Shown here: positions 52,492 through 62,355 of the stretch, piece by piece | Numbering within the stretch: position 1 is the stretch's first letter | How the letters are laid out: every line of letters starts with the position of its first letter | Source of the DNA: Motiliproteus coralliicola | GTDB lineage: Bacteria > Pseudomonadota > Gammaproteobacteria > Pseudomonadales > Balneatricaceae | Reading direction: 5' to 3' | Assembly: GCF_003345655.1 (NCBI RefSeq) | Contig: NZ_QQOH01000001.1 | Coordinates: forward strand, 992,001 to 1,056,000 | DNA: 64,000 nt | The notes under the pieces: model-generated | Told to the model about the DNA's origin: nothing | Databases searched by the model: none | The model's input: the letters and a program-made list of their open reading frames with translations, nothing else | Program-made: the position numbers and the translations under genes

Positions 52492-54054
52492 TCAGTCCTC
52501 CCTGACAAACATCTTCAGCATCCGCTGGGTGACGTAGAAACCACCGGCGATATTAATGCTGGCGATCAGAATCGCGACAAAGGCCAGGAAGCCCACCACA
52601 CTGCTGGACGATCCGGCTTGCAGCAACGCACCGATAATGATGATGCCACTAATGGCGTTGGTCACACTCATCAACGGCGTATGCAATGCCGGGGTCACCG
52701 CCCAGACCACCTGCCAGCCGACAAAGCAGCTGAGCACAAACACGATCAGGTGGGACATAAAGGCCGCCGGGGCCACCGAGCCCAGCATCAACAGCAACAG
52801 CATAGCCACGCCCATACTGCCGAATGTGATCGCCGCACGCTTACCGGCTGACATCGGTTCCGGCTCAGGCACCGGCTCGGGCGCAGCCTTGGGTGGCGGC
52901 GCCACGGATAGTTCCGGCGGGGGCGGCGGCCAGATCACCTCACCCTCATGGATCACGGTGGTGCCGCGGATAATGGTGTCTTCCATGTTGAAGTCGGGTT
53001 TACCATCTTTCTCCGGGGTCAGCTCCGACAGCACGTTGCGCACGTTGGTGGCATACAGTTGGCTGGACTGGGTCGGCAATCGGCTGGGCAGGTCGGTGAA
53101 ACCGATGATGGAGACCCCGTGACGAACCACCACCTCGCCCGGAACGGTCAGCTCACAGTTACCACCCTGTTCGGCGGCCAGATCGACGATGACACTACCC
53201 TCGGCCATCATCTCGACCATATCTTCGAGGATCAGCTTAGGCGCCGGTTTTCCTGGAATCAGCGCGGTGGTGATAATGATATCGACCTCTCTGGCCTGCT
53301 CACGGAACAGCGCCATCTCGGCGTCGATAAATTCTTTCGACATCTCTTTGGCGTAACCGCCGCCACCGCTACCGTCCTCTTCGATCTCGACGGTGAGGAA
53401 CTCGGCGTCCATCGACTCCACCTGCTCCTTCACCACCGGACGGGTATCGAAGGCACGAACGATGGCTCCCATGCGTCCGGCACAACCGATAGCGGCCAGA
53501 CCCGCCACCCCGGCACCGATAATCAGCACCTTGGCCGGCTGCACCTTACCAGCGGCAGTAATCTGACCGTTGAGGAAACGTCCAAAGTGATTCGAGGCCT
53601 CGACCACGGCGCGATAACCGGCGATGTTGGCCATCGAACTCAGCGCATCACAACGTTGTGAGCGGCTGATCCGGGGCACCGAATCCATCGCCAGCACATT
53701 GGCCTTGCGGGCGGTGAGCCGTTCCATCAACTCCGGATTCTGGGCTGGCCAGATAAAGCTGGTCAAAATCGCGCCTTCGTTGAGCAGGTCCGCCTCATGC
53801 TTGCCCAGGGCTTCATTCTGTTCCGGGGGCCGAACCTTAAGAACGATATCGGAAGCCGACCACAGCGCCTCGGCGCCGTCGATCACCTCAACGCCCGCAT
53901 CGACATAGGCCTGATCGGTGAAATTTGAGTCCAGCCCAGCACCGGCCTCAATCGCCACGTCATAGCCCATCTGTTGCAGCTGTTTAACCAGCGGCGGGGT
54001 CAAAGCTACCCTTTTTTCCCCGGAATGGATCTCCTTAGGTACACCTATTTTCAT
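52492..54054 (-). CDS. pntA: NAD(P) transhydrogenase subunit alpha (fused form)
   Basis: The ATG at 54054 opens [20 protein letters not shown] with GGAGAGG upstream; the frame continues to 54297 but that part does not resemble the family. The 520-residue subunit has the NAD-binding domain (~1-380) with [20 protein letters not shown] and [21 protein letters not shown] proline-rich linker (~395-425) and C-terminal membrane helices follow. This is the fused arrangement of enterobacterial PntA; other bacteria split it in two. It supplies NADPH for biosynthesis or redox defence. Confidence 0.97.
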   Translation of the reverse strand: MKIGVPKEIHSGEKRVALTPPLVKQLQQMGYDVAIEAGAGLDSNFTDQAYVDAGVEVIDGAEALWSASDIVLKVRPPEQNEALGKHEADLLNEGAILTSFIWPAQNPELMERLTARKANVLAMDSVPRISRSQRCDALSSMANIAGYRAVVEASNHFGRFLNGQITAAGKVQPAKVLIIGAGVAGLAAIGCAGRMGAIVRAFDTRPVVKEQVESMDAEFLTVEIEEDGSGGGGYAKEMSKEFIDAEMALFREQAREVDIIITTALIPGKPAPKLILEDMVEMMAEGSVIVDLAAEQGGNCELTVPGEVVVRHGVSIIGFTDLPSRLPTQSSQLYATNVRNVLSELTPEKDGKPDFNMEDTIIRGTTVIHEGEVIWPPPPPELSVAPPPKAAPEPVPEPEPMSAGKRAAITFGSMGVAMLLLLMLGSVAPAAFMSHLIVFVLSCFVGWQVVWAVTPALHTPLMSVTNAISGIIIIGALLQAGSSSSVVGFLAFVAILIASINIAGGFYVTQRMLKMFVRED

Positions 54055-54508
54055 ACGCCTCTCCACGTCTGACAGGACGCTATCTGGGAATCGATAGATA
54101 GATTCCTTAAATGAAACCGGTTGAGAAGTTATAGACCAAACACCTTGATAACAGCTTAGTTTTACTAGAAATCCAGTATGGATAGAAGCCGAAAATCGAC
54201 AGACGCCCAAGGTAGCGTCGCACCGCTTCCAAAGTGCTATTGCAGTCATTGCTGAGCGGTTCGAGGTACCATCAGGCTTTCTAGGAATAGCAGACACGCC
54301 AAGGTGTTAGACCAACATTTTCGCCGTCGTCGGGGGTAGCCTGAGCGGCCTCCGCCCGAGAAGTGAGCCTATTTGCGTCACTATGAGTGAATTTAGCTTG
54401 ACCTAAACGTCAAACAGGAACAGATTACCCTGTCTTAGCGCGCTCGAACGAAAAACCCGCCACGGCCGGATGCCGTCAGTGAAGGTTTGAGCAAGCCGGA
54501 AGGAAATG
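54055..54508. other. Divergent intergenic region, pntA and Cache-PAS gene
   Basis: No convincing gene in ~450 bases; the upstream extension of the pntA frame (54055-54297) is not protein-like. A short dyad TTGAC-N6-GTCAA at 54398-54413 is the only element worth noting. Promoters for both genes should lie here. Confidence 0.4.
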
Positions 54509-56428
54509 ATGGATCGACTCGACTCTGGTGACTCTTTTGGCCGTTCATGGGGCCGAACCTTTCTGATATCGGTGCTTTGCTTTATCGGCTTTGGCGCCGC
54601 CGTGGCTATTGTGACCTCAATCGCCCACTACCAGCTGCAACAGACTACCCACCTCTATCAAGTTCAACAGCAGTTCCGCATCGAGCATGATCGGATTATC
54701 GAACGGTTGCGGTACCGCCTGCGGGGACTGGATGATCAACTGGCGTCGCTGGCAAATAACCCGATCACCCACCGCTATTTAGAGAATAAAACCACGGCGT
54801 CGACCCAGGCCTTGCGCAATCTCTATCTGGCCACCACCGGACCCAACACCCTCTATCGACAGCTGTGTTATCTGGACAGTCAGGGGCAGCCACAACTTTG
54901 CGTGAATCGTGGCGACGACTATAGCCGCTCGGGGAATTCTGCCTCACTCCAACATAACCCCCTAGCCCGGCAACAACTTCATAGCGCCACCGACAGCTCA
55001 GAATCGGATAACCAGCAAGCTACCCTGTTCAACAGCGCCCGCTTGCTCGCTCACGGCGATGTAAAACACTCTCTGTTACAGATTGCCGCGGACGGGGAGA
55101 TGGTACGCCCCAGTTTTCAGAGTGCCACACCGGTGTACGTTGAGGGCCGACTCAATGGCATCTTGGTCGCCACCCTCGACGTTCGGCATCTGTTAAGGGA
55201 GTTGATCAACTCGAACAACTTCGTGGTTCAACTGGTCGAAGGCGATAAGGCAGATCCCAGAGGGTTCAACGTGACCAACCCCGAGAGTCGGCAAAGGCCA
55301 TCGGCCAGCATCACATTGACCACCCCATCCGGTATCCCTGTCGCCGACGCTGATCAGGCGTATCGGTTACCATTAGGCGAACTTCTTCAGAACGACCAAT
55401 CTCTCTACCTGATCTTAACGCCGAAACGGTTTCTTCCGCCCGATTTAGCCGATGACACCCAGTTCAACACCCTGCTGATCGCGCTACTGGTGACACTGGT
55501 GGCATTACCGCTGGCATGGTTCAGCACACGAATACCGGATCAGCTGCATCGCCACCTGCACCGGACGCTGTTAAAACTACGCCGAAGCAATCGTCTGCTC
55601 GACCAAAACGTCATCAGTTCAAGAACCGATACCGAGGGTAACTTTACCCATGTCAGCCAAGCATTTTGCGAGCTCAGTGGTTACACGCGACAGGAACTGA
55701 TTGGCCAGCCCTATAGCCTGGTCTGCAACCCGGACAGTTCACCGAAAATCTACGAAGAGATTTTGCGTACCCTCAGCAGCGGACGCCGCTGGCAAGGAGA
55801 ACTCTGTAACCGCGACAAGCAGGGACATGACTGTTGGGTCAGCACCAGCATCGCACCAGACTTTGACCGCCATGGCACCATCATCGGCTACACCCAGATT
55901 TCAAGGGATATCACTGACCACAAACTACTGCAGAAGCTATCGACCATCGATGCTCAAACCCAGCTGCTTAACCGCCGCCATCTAGATGCCATGCTGGAAC
56001 AACAGATCGGTCTGTTTCAGCGTTATCCGGAACTGCTGTTCTCGGTCGTCTTGATCCGTCTCGACAGTCCTGTCGATGCTGAGAGATTGGAACGGGAAGT
56101 CATTCTCAGCCGCTTCGGGGAGCTGCTCAGCAGCAACGTACGTACCGTCGATCTGCTTGGCCGTTGGGATGAGCAGCGCTTCTTGATCATCTGTCCGTGC
56201 ACAGCGATAGAGAAGGCCGCGATCCTGGCCAATAAACTACAGCAGCGATCGCAGAACCCGCCTCGGCATGAGATCGGTTTCAATATCTCCATCGGACTGG
56301 TACAAAGCCAGATCGGCGATAACCGCCGATTGCTGATAGGCCGCGCCGCGCAAGCGTTGCAGCTGGCGCTGGAAAAACCCGACAAGCTGGTTGTACTCTC
56401 GAGTGGTGGTAACGGCAGCGACGGCTAA
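54509..56428 (+). CDS. Cache-PAS protein with degenerate GGDEF domain
   Basis: Two ATG codons (54506 and 54509) follow AGGA; the second has better spacing. Numbering is for the 640-residue form. Helices at ~19-42 and ~320-340 flank a long periplasmic sensor, followed by a PAS domain (~365-475) and a GGDEF-like domain (~480-635). The active-site position reads DEQRF (555-559) instead of GGDEF, so synthesis is not expected. The inhibitory-site motif RTVD (546-549) is kept at the exact spacing. It may bind c-di-GMP as a receptor. No partner gene is adjacent. Confidence 0.85.
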   Translation: MDRLDSGDSFGRSWGRTFLISVLCFIGFGAAVAIVTSIAHYQLQQTTHLYQVQQQFRIEHDRIIERLRYRLRGLDDQLASLANNPITHRYLENKTTASTQALRNLYLATTGPNTLYRQLCYLDSQGQPQLCVNRGDDYSRSGNSASLQHNPLARQQLHSATDSSESDNQQATLFNSARLLAHGDVKHSLLQIAADGEMVRPSFQSATPVYVEGRLNGILVATLDVRHLLRELINSNNFVVQLVEGDKADPRGFNVTNPESRQRPSASITLTTPSGIPVADADQAYRLPLGELLQNDQSLYLILTPKRFLPPDLADDTQFNTLLIALLVTLVALPLAWFSTRIPDQLHRHLHRTLLKLRRSNRLLDQNVISSRTDTEGNFTHVSQAFCELSGYTRQELIGQPYSLVCNPDSSPKIYEEILRTLSSGRRWQGELCNRDKQGHDCWVSTSIAPDFDRHGTIIGYTQISRDITDHKLLQKLSTIDAQTQLLNRRHLDAMLEQQIGLFQRYPELLFSVVLIRLDSPVDAERLEREVILSRFGELLSSNVRTVDLLGRWDEQRFLIICPCTAIEKAAILANKLQQRSQNPPRHEIGFNISIGLVQSQIGDNRRLLIGRAAQALQLALEKPDKLVVLSSGGNGSDG

Positions 56429-56448
56429 CCGGCAACTATTGCCGGGTT
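56427..56448 (+). terminator. Weak hairpin after the Cache-PAS gene
   Basis: AACCGGCAA and TTGCCGGGTT pair over a 3-base loop, starting at the stop codon. No T run follows, so termination is only possible. Confidence 0.35.
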
Positions 56449-56521
56449 CCCTCCTACGACGCTCATAGTCTTAGGCCAAGACTAGGACCTTCATATAGTC
56501 TTCGAGCGTTGCCCTGCTGCG

Positions 56522-57061
56522 TCAGCCGCTATGAATACGTCGCTTCACCCAACGGATAACAGCCCCCAGGATGGGAAGTTTTTGGTAGACGCAGGTACCC
56601 GAATCCCAGTAATCGATATGACGACTGATTTTGTCTCCGGCATCAAAATAGAGCACGGATACACCTTCAAATCGCCAGATTCCATCGGCATCACCAAACT
56701 GGGGATTAACACCGCTGAAGCTCCACAGCAGCATGCAGGAGTTGTCATCCCAGGCCTGCTGGAGCAGTTCGAATCGCCCCTCCTCGACCTGCTCGGCAAA
56801 TCGCATCAAGTAGTCGGCCAGCGCCTGGCGGCCTTCGACGGCACCGAACGGATCCTCAAAACAGACCGACTCACTGACCAGCACCCCCAGTTCGGCCATC
56901 AACTGCGAGCGGCCACTGGAGGTATCTGTCTGATAACGGCTCAGGCGATTAAACAGTTCGAAGTAGTTACGCGCGCAGCGCTGCCGCGAAGACGCTTCCA
57001 TCGAGTGCGGCATCGGGCGCACTGCGGCCTTATTCTCTGTGGATTGAATCGGTTCCATCAT
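56522..57061 (-). CDS. NTF2/SnoaL-like protein
   Basis: The ~179-residue protein has a single NTF2-like fold (~25-160): YFELFNRLSRYQ, FEDPFGAVEGRQALADYLMR, and ISRHIDYWDSG. These are small cone-shaped domains that bind or isomerise lipophilic compounds. The ATG overlaps the SDR stop (TGATG), with AGGAG just before; a second ATG at 57058 has better spacing. It is the last gene of the seven-gene lipid unit. NTF2-like genes are frequent in clusters of this kind. Its role is unknown. Confidence 0.8.
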   Translation of the reverse strand: MMEPIQSTENKAAVRPMPHSMEASSRQRCARNYFELFNRLSRYQTDTSSGRSQLMAELGVLVSESVCFEDPFGAVEGRQALADYLMRFAEQVEEGRFELLQQAWDDNSCMLLWSFSGVNPQFGDADGIWRFEGVSVLYFDAGDKISRHIDYWDSGTCVYQKLPILGAVIRWVKRRIHSG

Positions 57062-57900
57062 CAGACTCCTGTTAAACGCCGGACTAACGGAAAGTACAGT
57101 CCGTACGGCAACTGCCGCAGCAGCGCCATTACCCAGCCGAACAGGCCTGGCAAACGAATTTCAAACCGCTCGGTTTCCAATCCATCGGCGATCTCCCGAG
57201 CCGCCTGCTCAGCCTCGATTAAAAACGGCATCCGGAACTCGTTGCGATCAGTCAGCGGGGTTTTGACAAATCCCGGATTGATCAGCTGCAGTCGCACCGA
57301 GGTATCCGCCAACTCCAAGCGCAGGGCTTCGCAGAGGTTGATCAGTGCCGCTTTGCTGGCGCCATAAGCGGCGGCGTTGGGCAACCCACGGTAACCGGCC
57401 AGGGAAGCGACCACCGCGATGGTACCGCGGTAACCATCGGATCCATGATGTGTCGCCCCGTTGGCATCCGAAGCCGTCTTGGCTGGCGATCGGCTCAGCA
57501 TCCGCTGGATCAGCACTTCCAATCCGTTCGCCACCCCCATCAGATTCAACTCCATCAACTCCCGGACCAGATGACTGTCAAACTCGAGGGCCGATTGGGG
57601 CCGATGACTACCCGCGTTCAGAATCGCTAACCGGATCGGGCCAAAGCGCTCCTCGATCTGTTCCAGTACCAGCTGATGCTGATCGTGCTCGCGCACATCC
57701 AATGGGAAGGGTTCGACGGAACCTGCTAGAGGCAGGGCTCTACGCTGAACCTGTTGAAGCCGCGCCCGGTTGCGGGCACTGGCGGCAACACGCCAGCCCC
57801 TGGCCGCATACTCCAGCGCCAGAGCGGCGCCAATGCCCTGGCTGGCACCGGTGATCCATACCAGCGGCTGCTCTGCGGCTACCGCAATCGACTGATTCAT
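57061..57900 (-). CDS. Short-chain dehydrogenase/reductase
   Basis: The ATG at 57900 overlaps the stop of the DUF6134-like gene (ATGA); a GTG at 57909 is an alternative. The 279-residue enzyme has the glycine motif TGASQGIGAALALEYA, LNAG at the fourth strand, and the catalytic Ser, Tyr and Lys (VVASLAGYRGLPNAAAYGAS then K). It oxidises or reduces an alcohol or keto group with NAD(P). Its place in the lipid operon suggests a fatty or isoprenoid substrate. Confidence 0.9.
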   Translation of the reverse strand: MNQSIAVAAEQPLVWITGASQGIGAALALEYAARGWRVAASARNRARLQQVQRRALPLAGSVEPFPLDVREHDQHQLVLEQIEERFGPIRLAILNAGSHRPQSALEFDSHLVRELMELNLMGVANGLEVLIQRMLSRSPAKTASDANGATHHGSDGYRGTIAVVASLAGYRGLPNAAAYGASKAALINLCEALRLELADTSVRLQLINPGFVKTPLTDRNEFRMPFLIEAEQAAREIADGLETERFEIRLPGLFGWVMALLRQLPYGLYFPLVRRLTGV

Positions 57901-58745
57901 AGCTGCCACCGCAGATTCAACGATCCCGGCGATTGAGAAGGGTTAAGGACGCGCCCCGACGGCGGCCTCACCCACTCCCCTGTCGATGGCGATTGCATCA
58001 GGCGGTTATCGCTGGAGCGATCTCTGCCGCAGCGTTGACAGCGAAATTCCACCGTTGCCCCCCGCCGATCTTTAAATCGCAGTCCGACCCAGCGATTCCG
58101 GTTGTCGTACCAGACCTCGGTATCATGCAGCTCGCCCCGATAACGATATCCCCTGGCTTCTATCTGGCCCTGAGCCGAGGCGATCCTCATTGCCCCAAGC
58201 GGCTCGATCTCAAATCGATTGACCTGACCAGTAAGGGTGTTGAGCACACGCCCCTGGTGCAGAACGGCGATGTCGTAGTGATGGCTAGCCAGCACCGGCA
58301 AGGGCACCGAAGCAGCCCCGCCAGACTCGACGGGCGCCATCGAGGCATCGGTTTCTACCAGCCAATCCCCCTGGCGAGAAAAATGGTGCTGAACCAACTC
58401 TCCGTTATCGTCGATACGAGAGCTCAACCTGCTCAGATGTCCCTGCCGCCAGAGCTCTACCGCTTGATACTGATAGCGATAGCGCCACCACAGCCAGCTC
58501 AGCTCCAGCTCCATCTCCGCTTCCACCCTGAATTGCTCAGAACCGCCGCCGAATCGGGTTTGATAGCTGCCAACCGGCTCGCCATCTCGCCAGACTTCGA
58601 ACTTGATCGAATCACCGTAAAGCCGTTGCCAGTGCTGACTGCGATCAGCAAGCCGATCCGCTCCCTCTAGGGAAGCCAAGGCATGGGGGCTGTGTACCAG
58701 CAACAAGGCCAGCAACAGCGCTCCTATTACTCTGAGCCAATACAT
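57897..58745 (-). CDS. Exported DUF6134-like protein
   Basis: The ATG at 58745 has GGGAGGT five bases upstream and opens a signal peptide ending near ALA (23); a longer frame to 58874 lies inside the MFS gene and is rejected. The 282-residue precursor has a beta-rich domain: DSIKFEVWRDGEPVGSYQTR, ELELSWLWWRYRYQYQ, and LSRLSSRIDDNG. I take it as DUF6134 from memory. Secretion and strand pattern suggest lipid or envelope binding. Two CxxC-type cysteines (CQRCGRD) lie near 238. It is 23 bases after the MFS gene. Confidence 0.78.
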   Translation of the reverse strand: MYWLRVIGALLLALLLVHSPHALASLEGADRLADRSQHWQRLYGDSIKFEVWRDGEPVGSYQTRFGGGSEQFRVEAEMELELSWLWWRYRYQYQAVELWRQGHLSRLSSRIDDNGELVQHHFSRQGDWLVETDASMAPVESGGAASVPLPVLASHHYDIAVLHQGRVLNTLTGQVNRFEIEPLGAMRIASAQGQIEARGYRYRGELHDTEVWYDNRNRWVGLRFKDRRGATVEFRCQRCGRDRSSDNRLMQSPSTGEWVRPPSGRVLNPSQSPGSLNLRWQL

Positions 58746-58768
58746 CTCAACCTCCCGGGCCCTGCGGC

Positions 58769-60148
58769 CTATGCTGGGGACTGTCGCTGCAGTCGCATAG
58801 TGATCATTCGATGGCGCCGTCGACTCAGTGGATAACGCCATAACAATGCGACTGCCGATAGTTTTAATACGCACGGCAGCCAGGCGTAGATCACCAGCAG
58901 TTCAAAACGTCTGCTCGGATCAACCGACCGGGCTAGATCCTCCCCGTCCGCCAACAGCCACAGCAGTGCCGGCGCCAATGCCGCAGCGGCTCCCAGCGAC
59001 AGTTTCATCACCATCGAATGGCCGGCAAAGCAAGCCAGCGCCCGCTCCTTGCCAAAACGCCAACGATCCCAGTCGACCAGATTGGCCTGCATCACCGGCG
59101 GCAGTGCCAAATCCGCTCCCAACACCACACCGGTCAATACGCAGACCAGAGCAAATCCCCAAAGTCCGGCAACATGATCGGCCGGCAGCAACGGCACCAG
59201 TAGAAAGACCAGCGCCGCCATCATCATCGCCCCACCCCAAAGCCGATGCAGCTCTAACCGGCTACGGCTCCAAAGCGGCAACGCGATCAGGGCCGCGCCG
59301 AAATAGAGCAGCAGCAGCCATACCCGGATTCGGTCATCCCCGCCGAAACCGATGCTGACCGCCAGCGGAAACAGTACCGCCGCGATGCCGTTTGCCAGGG
59401 TATTGAGCCCCCAGGCTGCGAGCAGTCGCAGCCAGAGTCGGTTTAACCGTAATTGCCACAGATCGCGCCAGCTGTGAGTCGGCTCGCCGACCGGACACTT
59501 GGGTTCGGGCAGTCGTGACAGCAGCAACGCGCATGGCAGCGCCAACACCAGGGCAGCTAGGGCCAATGTGGTCAGGGCTTGGCGAAGCGTGGCACCGTTC
59601 TCCAACAACACCACCGGTAAAGCCGCCGACAACAGCAGCCCCAGCAAACCAGCACCCTCACGCCAACCACAGAGCCTCAACCGACGGGAACTATCCGGGC
59701 ACAGGTCAACCAGCCAGGCCTGCCAGGGGATCTGTATCAGGGTCCAACCGACATAGAGCAACGACGCCAGCAGCAGCAATCTCGGCCACCCCGCCTCGGA
59801 GGGAGGATCAAACAGCATCAACAGCGCCGGGCTGGCCAGCAACAGTCCCAGCAGCATCCACCCCCGTCGACGGGGAAGCCCTAAGATCGAACGATCGCAG
59901 TAACGTCCGGCAGCCAGATCGCTGAGCAGATCAAGCAACCGGGCCAGCAACAACGCCGTACCGGCCTGCAGTAGCGTCAGCTGGGTCTGTTCGGCATAGA
60001 AGGTTGGCAGCCAGATATAGACCGCCAAGGTGGGCAACGCCATCGGCACCGCCGGCAGTGCGTAACTCAGCTGCTGTGCGGTGCTAAGAACGTTGGGTCC
60101 AGAGCGATCAGCCTCAATTGGCGTGTCGGAGGCGATAGAGCTGGACAT
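58769..60148 (-). CDS. MFS transporter, GPH-like
   Basis: The start is uncertain: ATG 60148 (459 residues) or GTG 60178; both overlap the end of the methyltransferase gene by 35-65 bases, so translation is coupled. About twelve helices are visible with the MFS_2/GPH style opening QQLSYALPAVPMALPTLAVY and LLARLLDLLSDLAAGRYCDR between helices 2 and 3. GPH members import sugars and, in some bacteria, lipids. In this cluster a lipid or precursor is the likely cargo. Confidence 0.82.
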   Translation of the reverse strand: MSSSIASDTPIEADRSGPNVLSTAQQLSYALPAVPMALPTLAVYIWLPTFYAEQTQLTLLQAGTALLLARLLDLLSDLAAGRYCDRSILGLPRRRGWMLLGLLLASPALLMLFDPPSEAGWPRLLLLASLLYVGWTLIQIPWQAWLVDLCPDSSRRLRLCGWREGAGLLGLLLSAALPVVLLENGATLRQALTTLALAALVLALPCALLLSRLPEPKCPVGEPTHSWRDLWQLRLNRLWLRLLAAWGLNTLANGIAAVLFPLAVSIGFGGDDRIRVWLLLLYFGAALIALPLWSRSRLELHRLWGGAMMMAALVFLLVPLLPADHVAGLWGFALVCVLTGVVLGADLALPPVMQANLVDWDRWRFGKERALACFAGHSMVMKLSLGAAAALAPALLWLLADGEDLARSVDPSRRFELLVIYAWLPCVLKLSAVALLWRYPLSRRRHRMITMRLQRQSPA

Positions 60149-61514
60149 CGATGGAGCCGGATTTGAAGCCGCTTTCACAGTAGGCGAGGTAATAGCGCCA
60201 CATACGGTAGAATCGCTGATCGAACCCCAACCGCTGCAGTTCCGGCCACGCCCGCTCGAAGTGATCGGCCCAGATATTCAGCGTACTGCCGTAGTCCGGA
60301 CCGAAACTCAACTGCCGATCAATCTGCAATCCGGCTCGCTCGACCTGCTGCGCAAACACGCAAGGGCTGGGCAACATACCTCCCGGGAAGATGTAGCGCT
60401 GGATAAAGTCGGCACCGCGTCGGTAGGAAGCGAAGCGCTGATCCGCGATGGTGATCACCTGAATCACCGCACAACCGTCATCGCTCAAGCGCTGCTTCAG
60501 TTGGTTAAAATAGGTCGGCCAGTTCGCTTCACCAACGGCCTCTAGCATTTCAATCGAAACGATCCGATCGTAGCGCTGCTGCAGATGTCGGTAATCGCAA
60601 AGCTCAAACGCAACGTTCTGTTGATGGGCAATTGGCCGCTGCCGACACCAAGCCAACTGCTCTTCGGACAGCGTGACCCCCAGATAGTTGATCCCATCTA
60701 TGGCGTTATCGCTGAGCTGCTGGGCCAGCCCTCCCCAACCACAGCCGATCTCCAACACCCGATCACCGGGGCCGGGCTCCAACCACTCGATCACCTTTGC
60801 ATTTTTGGCATGCTGAGCCTGCTCCAGCGAAAGACCCGGCTGATCGAACAATGCCGCGGAATAGGTCATGCTGGGATCGAGCCAGCGACGGTAGAATTCA
60901 TTCCCCAGGTCATAGTGGCTGGCGATATTGCGCCTGGACCCTCGCAGACTATTGGGACGAAGCCGATGAACCAACCGGTGCAAGGCAGCGGCCAATCCGG
61001 TTCCTCCGAAGGCCTGCTCCAGGGCTTGCTCATTAGCCATCGCCCAATCGGTTAAGCGCAACAGTCGCCGACAACTCCAGTCACCGGCCATGTAGCCTTC
61101 GGCCCAGCCCATCAAGCCCCCAAACCAGCCTCGGACCAAGGCTTGTGGATGCTTGAGTTCAACTAAAGGGACCGGCTGTTCAGCACGCAGTTGTCCCAGA
61201 TGAAGACGGCTGCCACCGGGCAGTAGAATCTCTATTCGAGAGATCTGGGCCTGCTGCAAGCGGCGCTCTAGCCGCGGCAGTAATAGACGCCAGATCCAGG
61301 ATTCAGATCGACGCAGATCGTTCTGATTGATCGGATCCTGGCGAATAGTACTGCCCCCTTGAGGCCCCGGCACCCACGCCTGGGCAGGACGATTCAGTGA
61401 CGAGATCTGTGTACTCTGCGGTCGCTGATTCGGATTGCGCATCTGCTGCGGGGTTGACGAGTTCTCGCGTCGCAACAGCACGGTTGCACTCTGCTTACTG
61501 CGCAGGGTTTCCAT
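60114..61514 (-). CDS. Cyclopropane-fatty-acid synthase-type methyltransferase
   Basis: The ATG at 61514 lies seven bases after AGGAG; an ATG two codons upstream is too close to it. The 466-residue enzyme has the SAM motif VLEIGCGWGGLAQQLSDNAI, LGVTLSEEQLAWCRQRP, SIEMLEAVGEANW and FIQRYIFPGGMLPS, all typical of the Cfa family. It adds a methylene or methyl group to unsaturated fatty acyl chains in membrane lipids. The FAD and DUF1365 neighbours are the constant partners of this Cfa branch, distinct from housekeeping Cfa. It overlaps DUF1365 by 20 bases. In Rhodobacter a similar set makes methylated furan fatty acids (known), so modified lipids are likely here. Confidence 0.93.
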   Translation of the reverse strand: METLRSKQSATVLLRRENSSTPQQMRNPNQRPQSTQISSLNRPAQAWVPGPQGGSTIRQDPINQNDLRRSESWIWRLLLPRLERRLQQAQISRIEILLPGGSRLHLGQLRAEQPVPLVELKHPQALVRGWFGGLMGWAEGYMAGDWSCRRLLRLTDWAMANEQALEQAFGGTGLAAALHRLVHRLRPNSLRGSRRNIASHYDLGNEFYRRWLDPSMTYSAALFDQPGLSLEQAQHAKNAKVIEWLEPGPGDRVLEIGCGWGGLAQQLSDNAIDGINYLGVTLSEEQLAWCRQRPIAHQQNVAFELCDYRHLQQRYDRIVSIEMLEAVGEANWPTYFNQLKQRLSDDGCAVIQVITIADQRFASYRRGADFIQRYIFPGGMLPSPCVFAQQVERAGLQIDRQLSFGPDYGSTLNIWADHFERAWPELQRLGFDQRFYRMWRYYLAYCESGFKSGSIDVQLYRLRHAN

Positions 61515-62355
61515 CGACATTCTCCTGACTGAAGGGACCGCTAGGACGGCCCGAAGATGGCGGGTGTTGGTCGGCTTCCTTGAAGCCAGAGCCGACGCTG
61601 GTGGCATAGGGATCGGTTTTTTGCGGCGAGATGAACGGAATCCGTTTGAACCACAGCTTTAAAGCCTGCCAGTGGATCAGCACTAACGTCTTGAGTCCCA
61701 TTGGAGGGCGAAGCAACTCCCGCAGCATAACCTTGCGCTGCAGTGGCACTCGGCGACCTCGCCAACGGGCCAACAGCAACGGCCCCTCGGCATCCTGATA
61801 ATGGATCAACACCGAAAAATGTTGGCCTGGCGGCTGCAACCGGAATCGATACTCGCCATCGAGGGCGATAAAGGGAGAGACCGACATCCGCTTATCCGCC
61901 CGCTGACGAAGTGGAACTCCCTCAGGGCCGGTATTTTCGATCACGTAGGTATGACGCTCGCCGAAGGTGTTGCTGACCTCGTAGAGCGTGGCAAAGCAGG
62001 TCTCGTCGGCGTGATAGCAAAAGTAGACCGCCAACGAATTGAATCCGAAGCCGAGACAGCGCGGCTGACACAACAATCGGATATGGCTGGCCCTTGGCAT
62101 GCCCTTCTCGGCCAGGAGTTGCTGGCATTGCTGCTTGAGCCCCCGATCACTACCGTCACCGTGGTCACGTTCGTAGAAGCTGAATAAGCCGGGACGGTTG
62201 AAATTGAGTAGCCCGAGACGATCGAGCTGGTCCAGTTCGTCCAGATCGATCAGCCAGCTGCTGATCCGGTAGTCAAACCGATGTGAGCGCGGTCGTAGCC
62301 GCTGATGCATCACTTCGGCGCGGTAGAGAGCGCTGTTTAGACTGGGCGCGTCCAT
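61495..62355 (-). CDS. DUF1365 protein
   Basis: The 286-residue cytosolic protein has family landmarks: MHQRLRPRSHRFDYRISSWL, LGFGFNSLAVYFCYH, YEVSNTFGERHTYV and KRMSVSPFIALDGEYRF. DUF1365 proteins sit nearly always between the FAD oxidoreductase and the Cfa-type methyltransferase. Their exact reaction is unproven, but membership in the lipid-modification unit is consistent. The start overlaps the FAD gene stop (TGATG) with GGGGAGG upstream. Confidence 0.93.
   Translation of the reverse strand: MDAPSLNSALYRAEVMHQRLRPRSHRFDYRISSWLIDLDELDQLDRLGLLNFNRPGLFSFYERDHGDGSDRGLKQQCQQLLAEKGMPRASHIRLLCQPRCLGFGFNSLAVYFCYHADETCFATLYEVSNTFGERHTYVIENTGPEGVPLRQRADKRMSVSPFIALDGEYRFRLQPPGQHFSVLIHYQDAEGPLLLARWRGRRVPLQRKVMLRELLRPPMGLKTLVLIHWQALKLWFKRIPFISPQKTDPYATSVGSGFKEADQHPPSSGRPSGPFSQENVDGNPAQ

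Noticed and set aside
52948-53661. 237-codon frame opposite pntA
   Set aside because: Antisense to a well-conserved enzyme and polar, histidine-rich composition.
54055-54297. Long N-terminal extension of pntA
   Set aside because: The family starts at MKIGVPKE; the extension has no conservation pattern and the ATG at 54054 has a good ribosome site.
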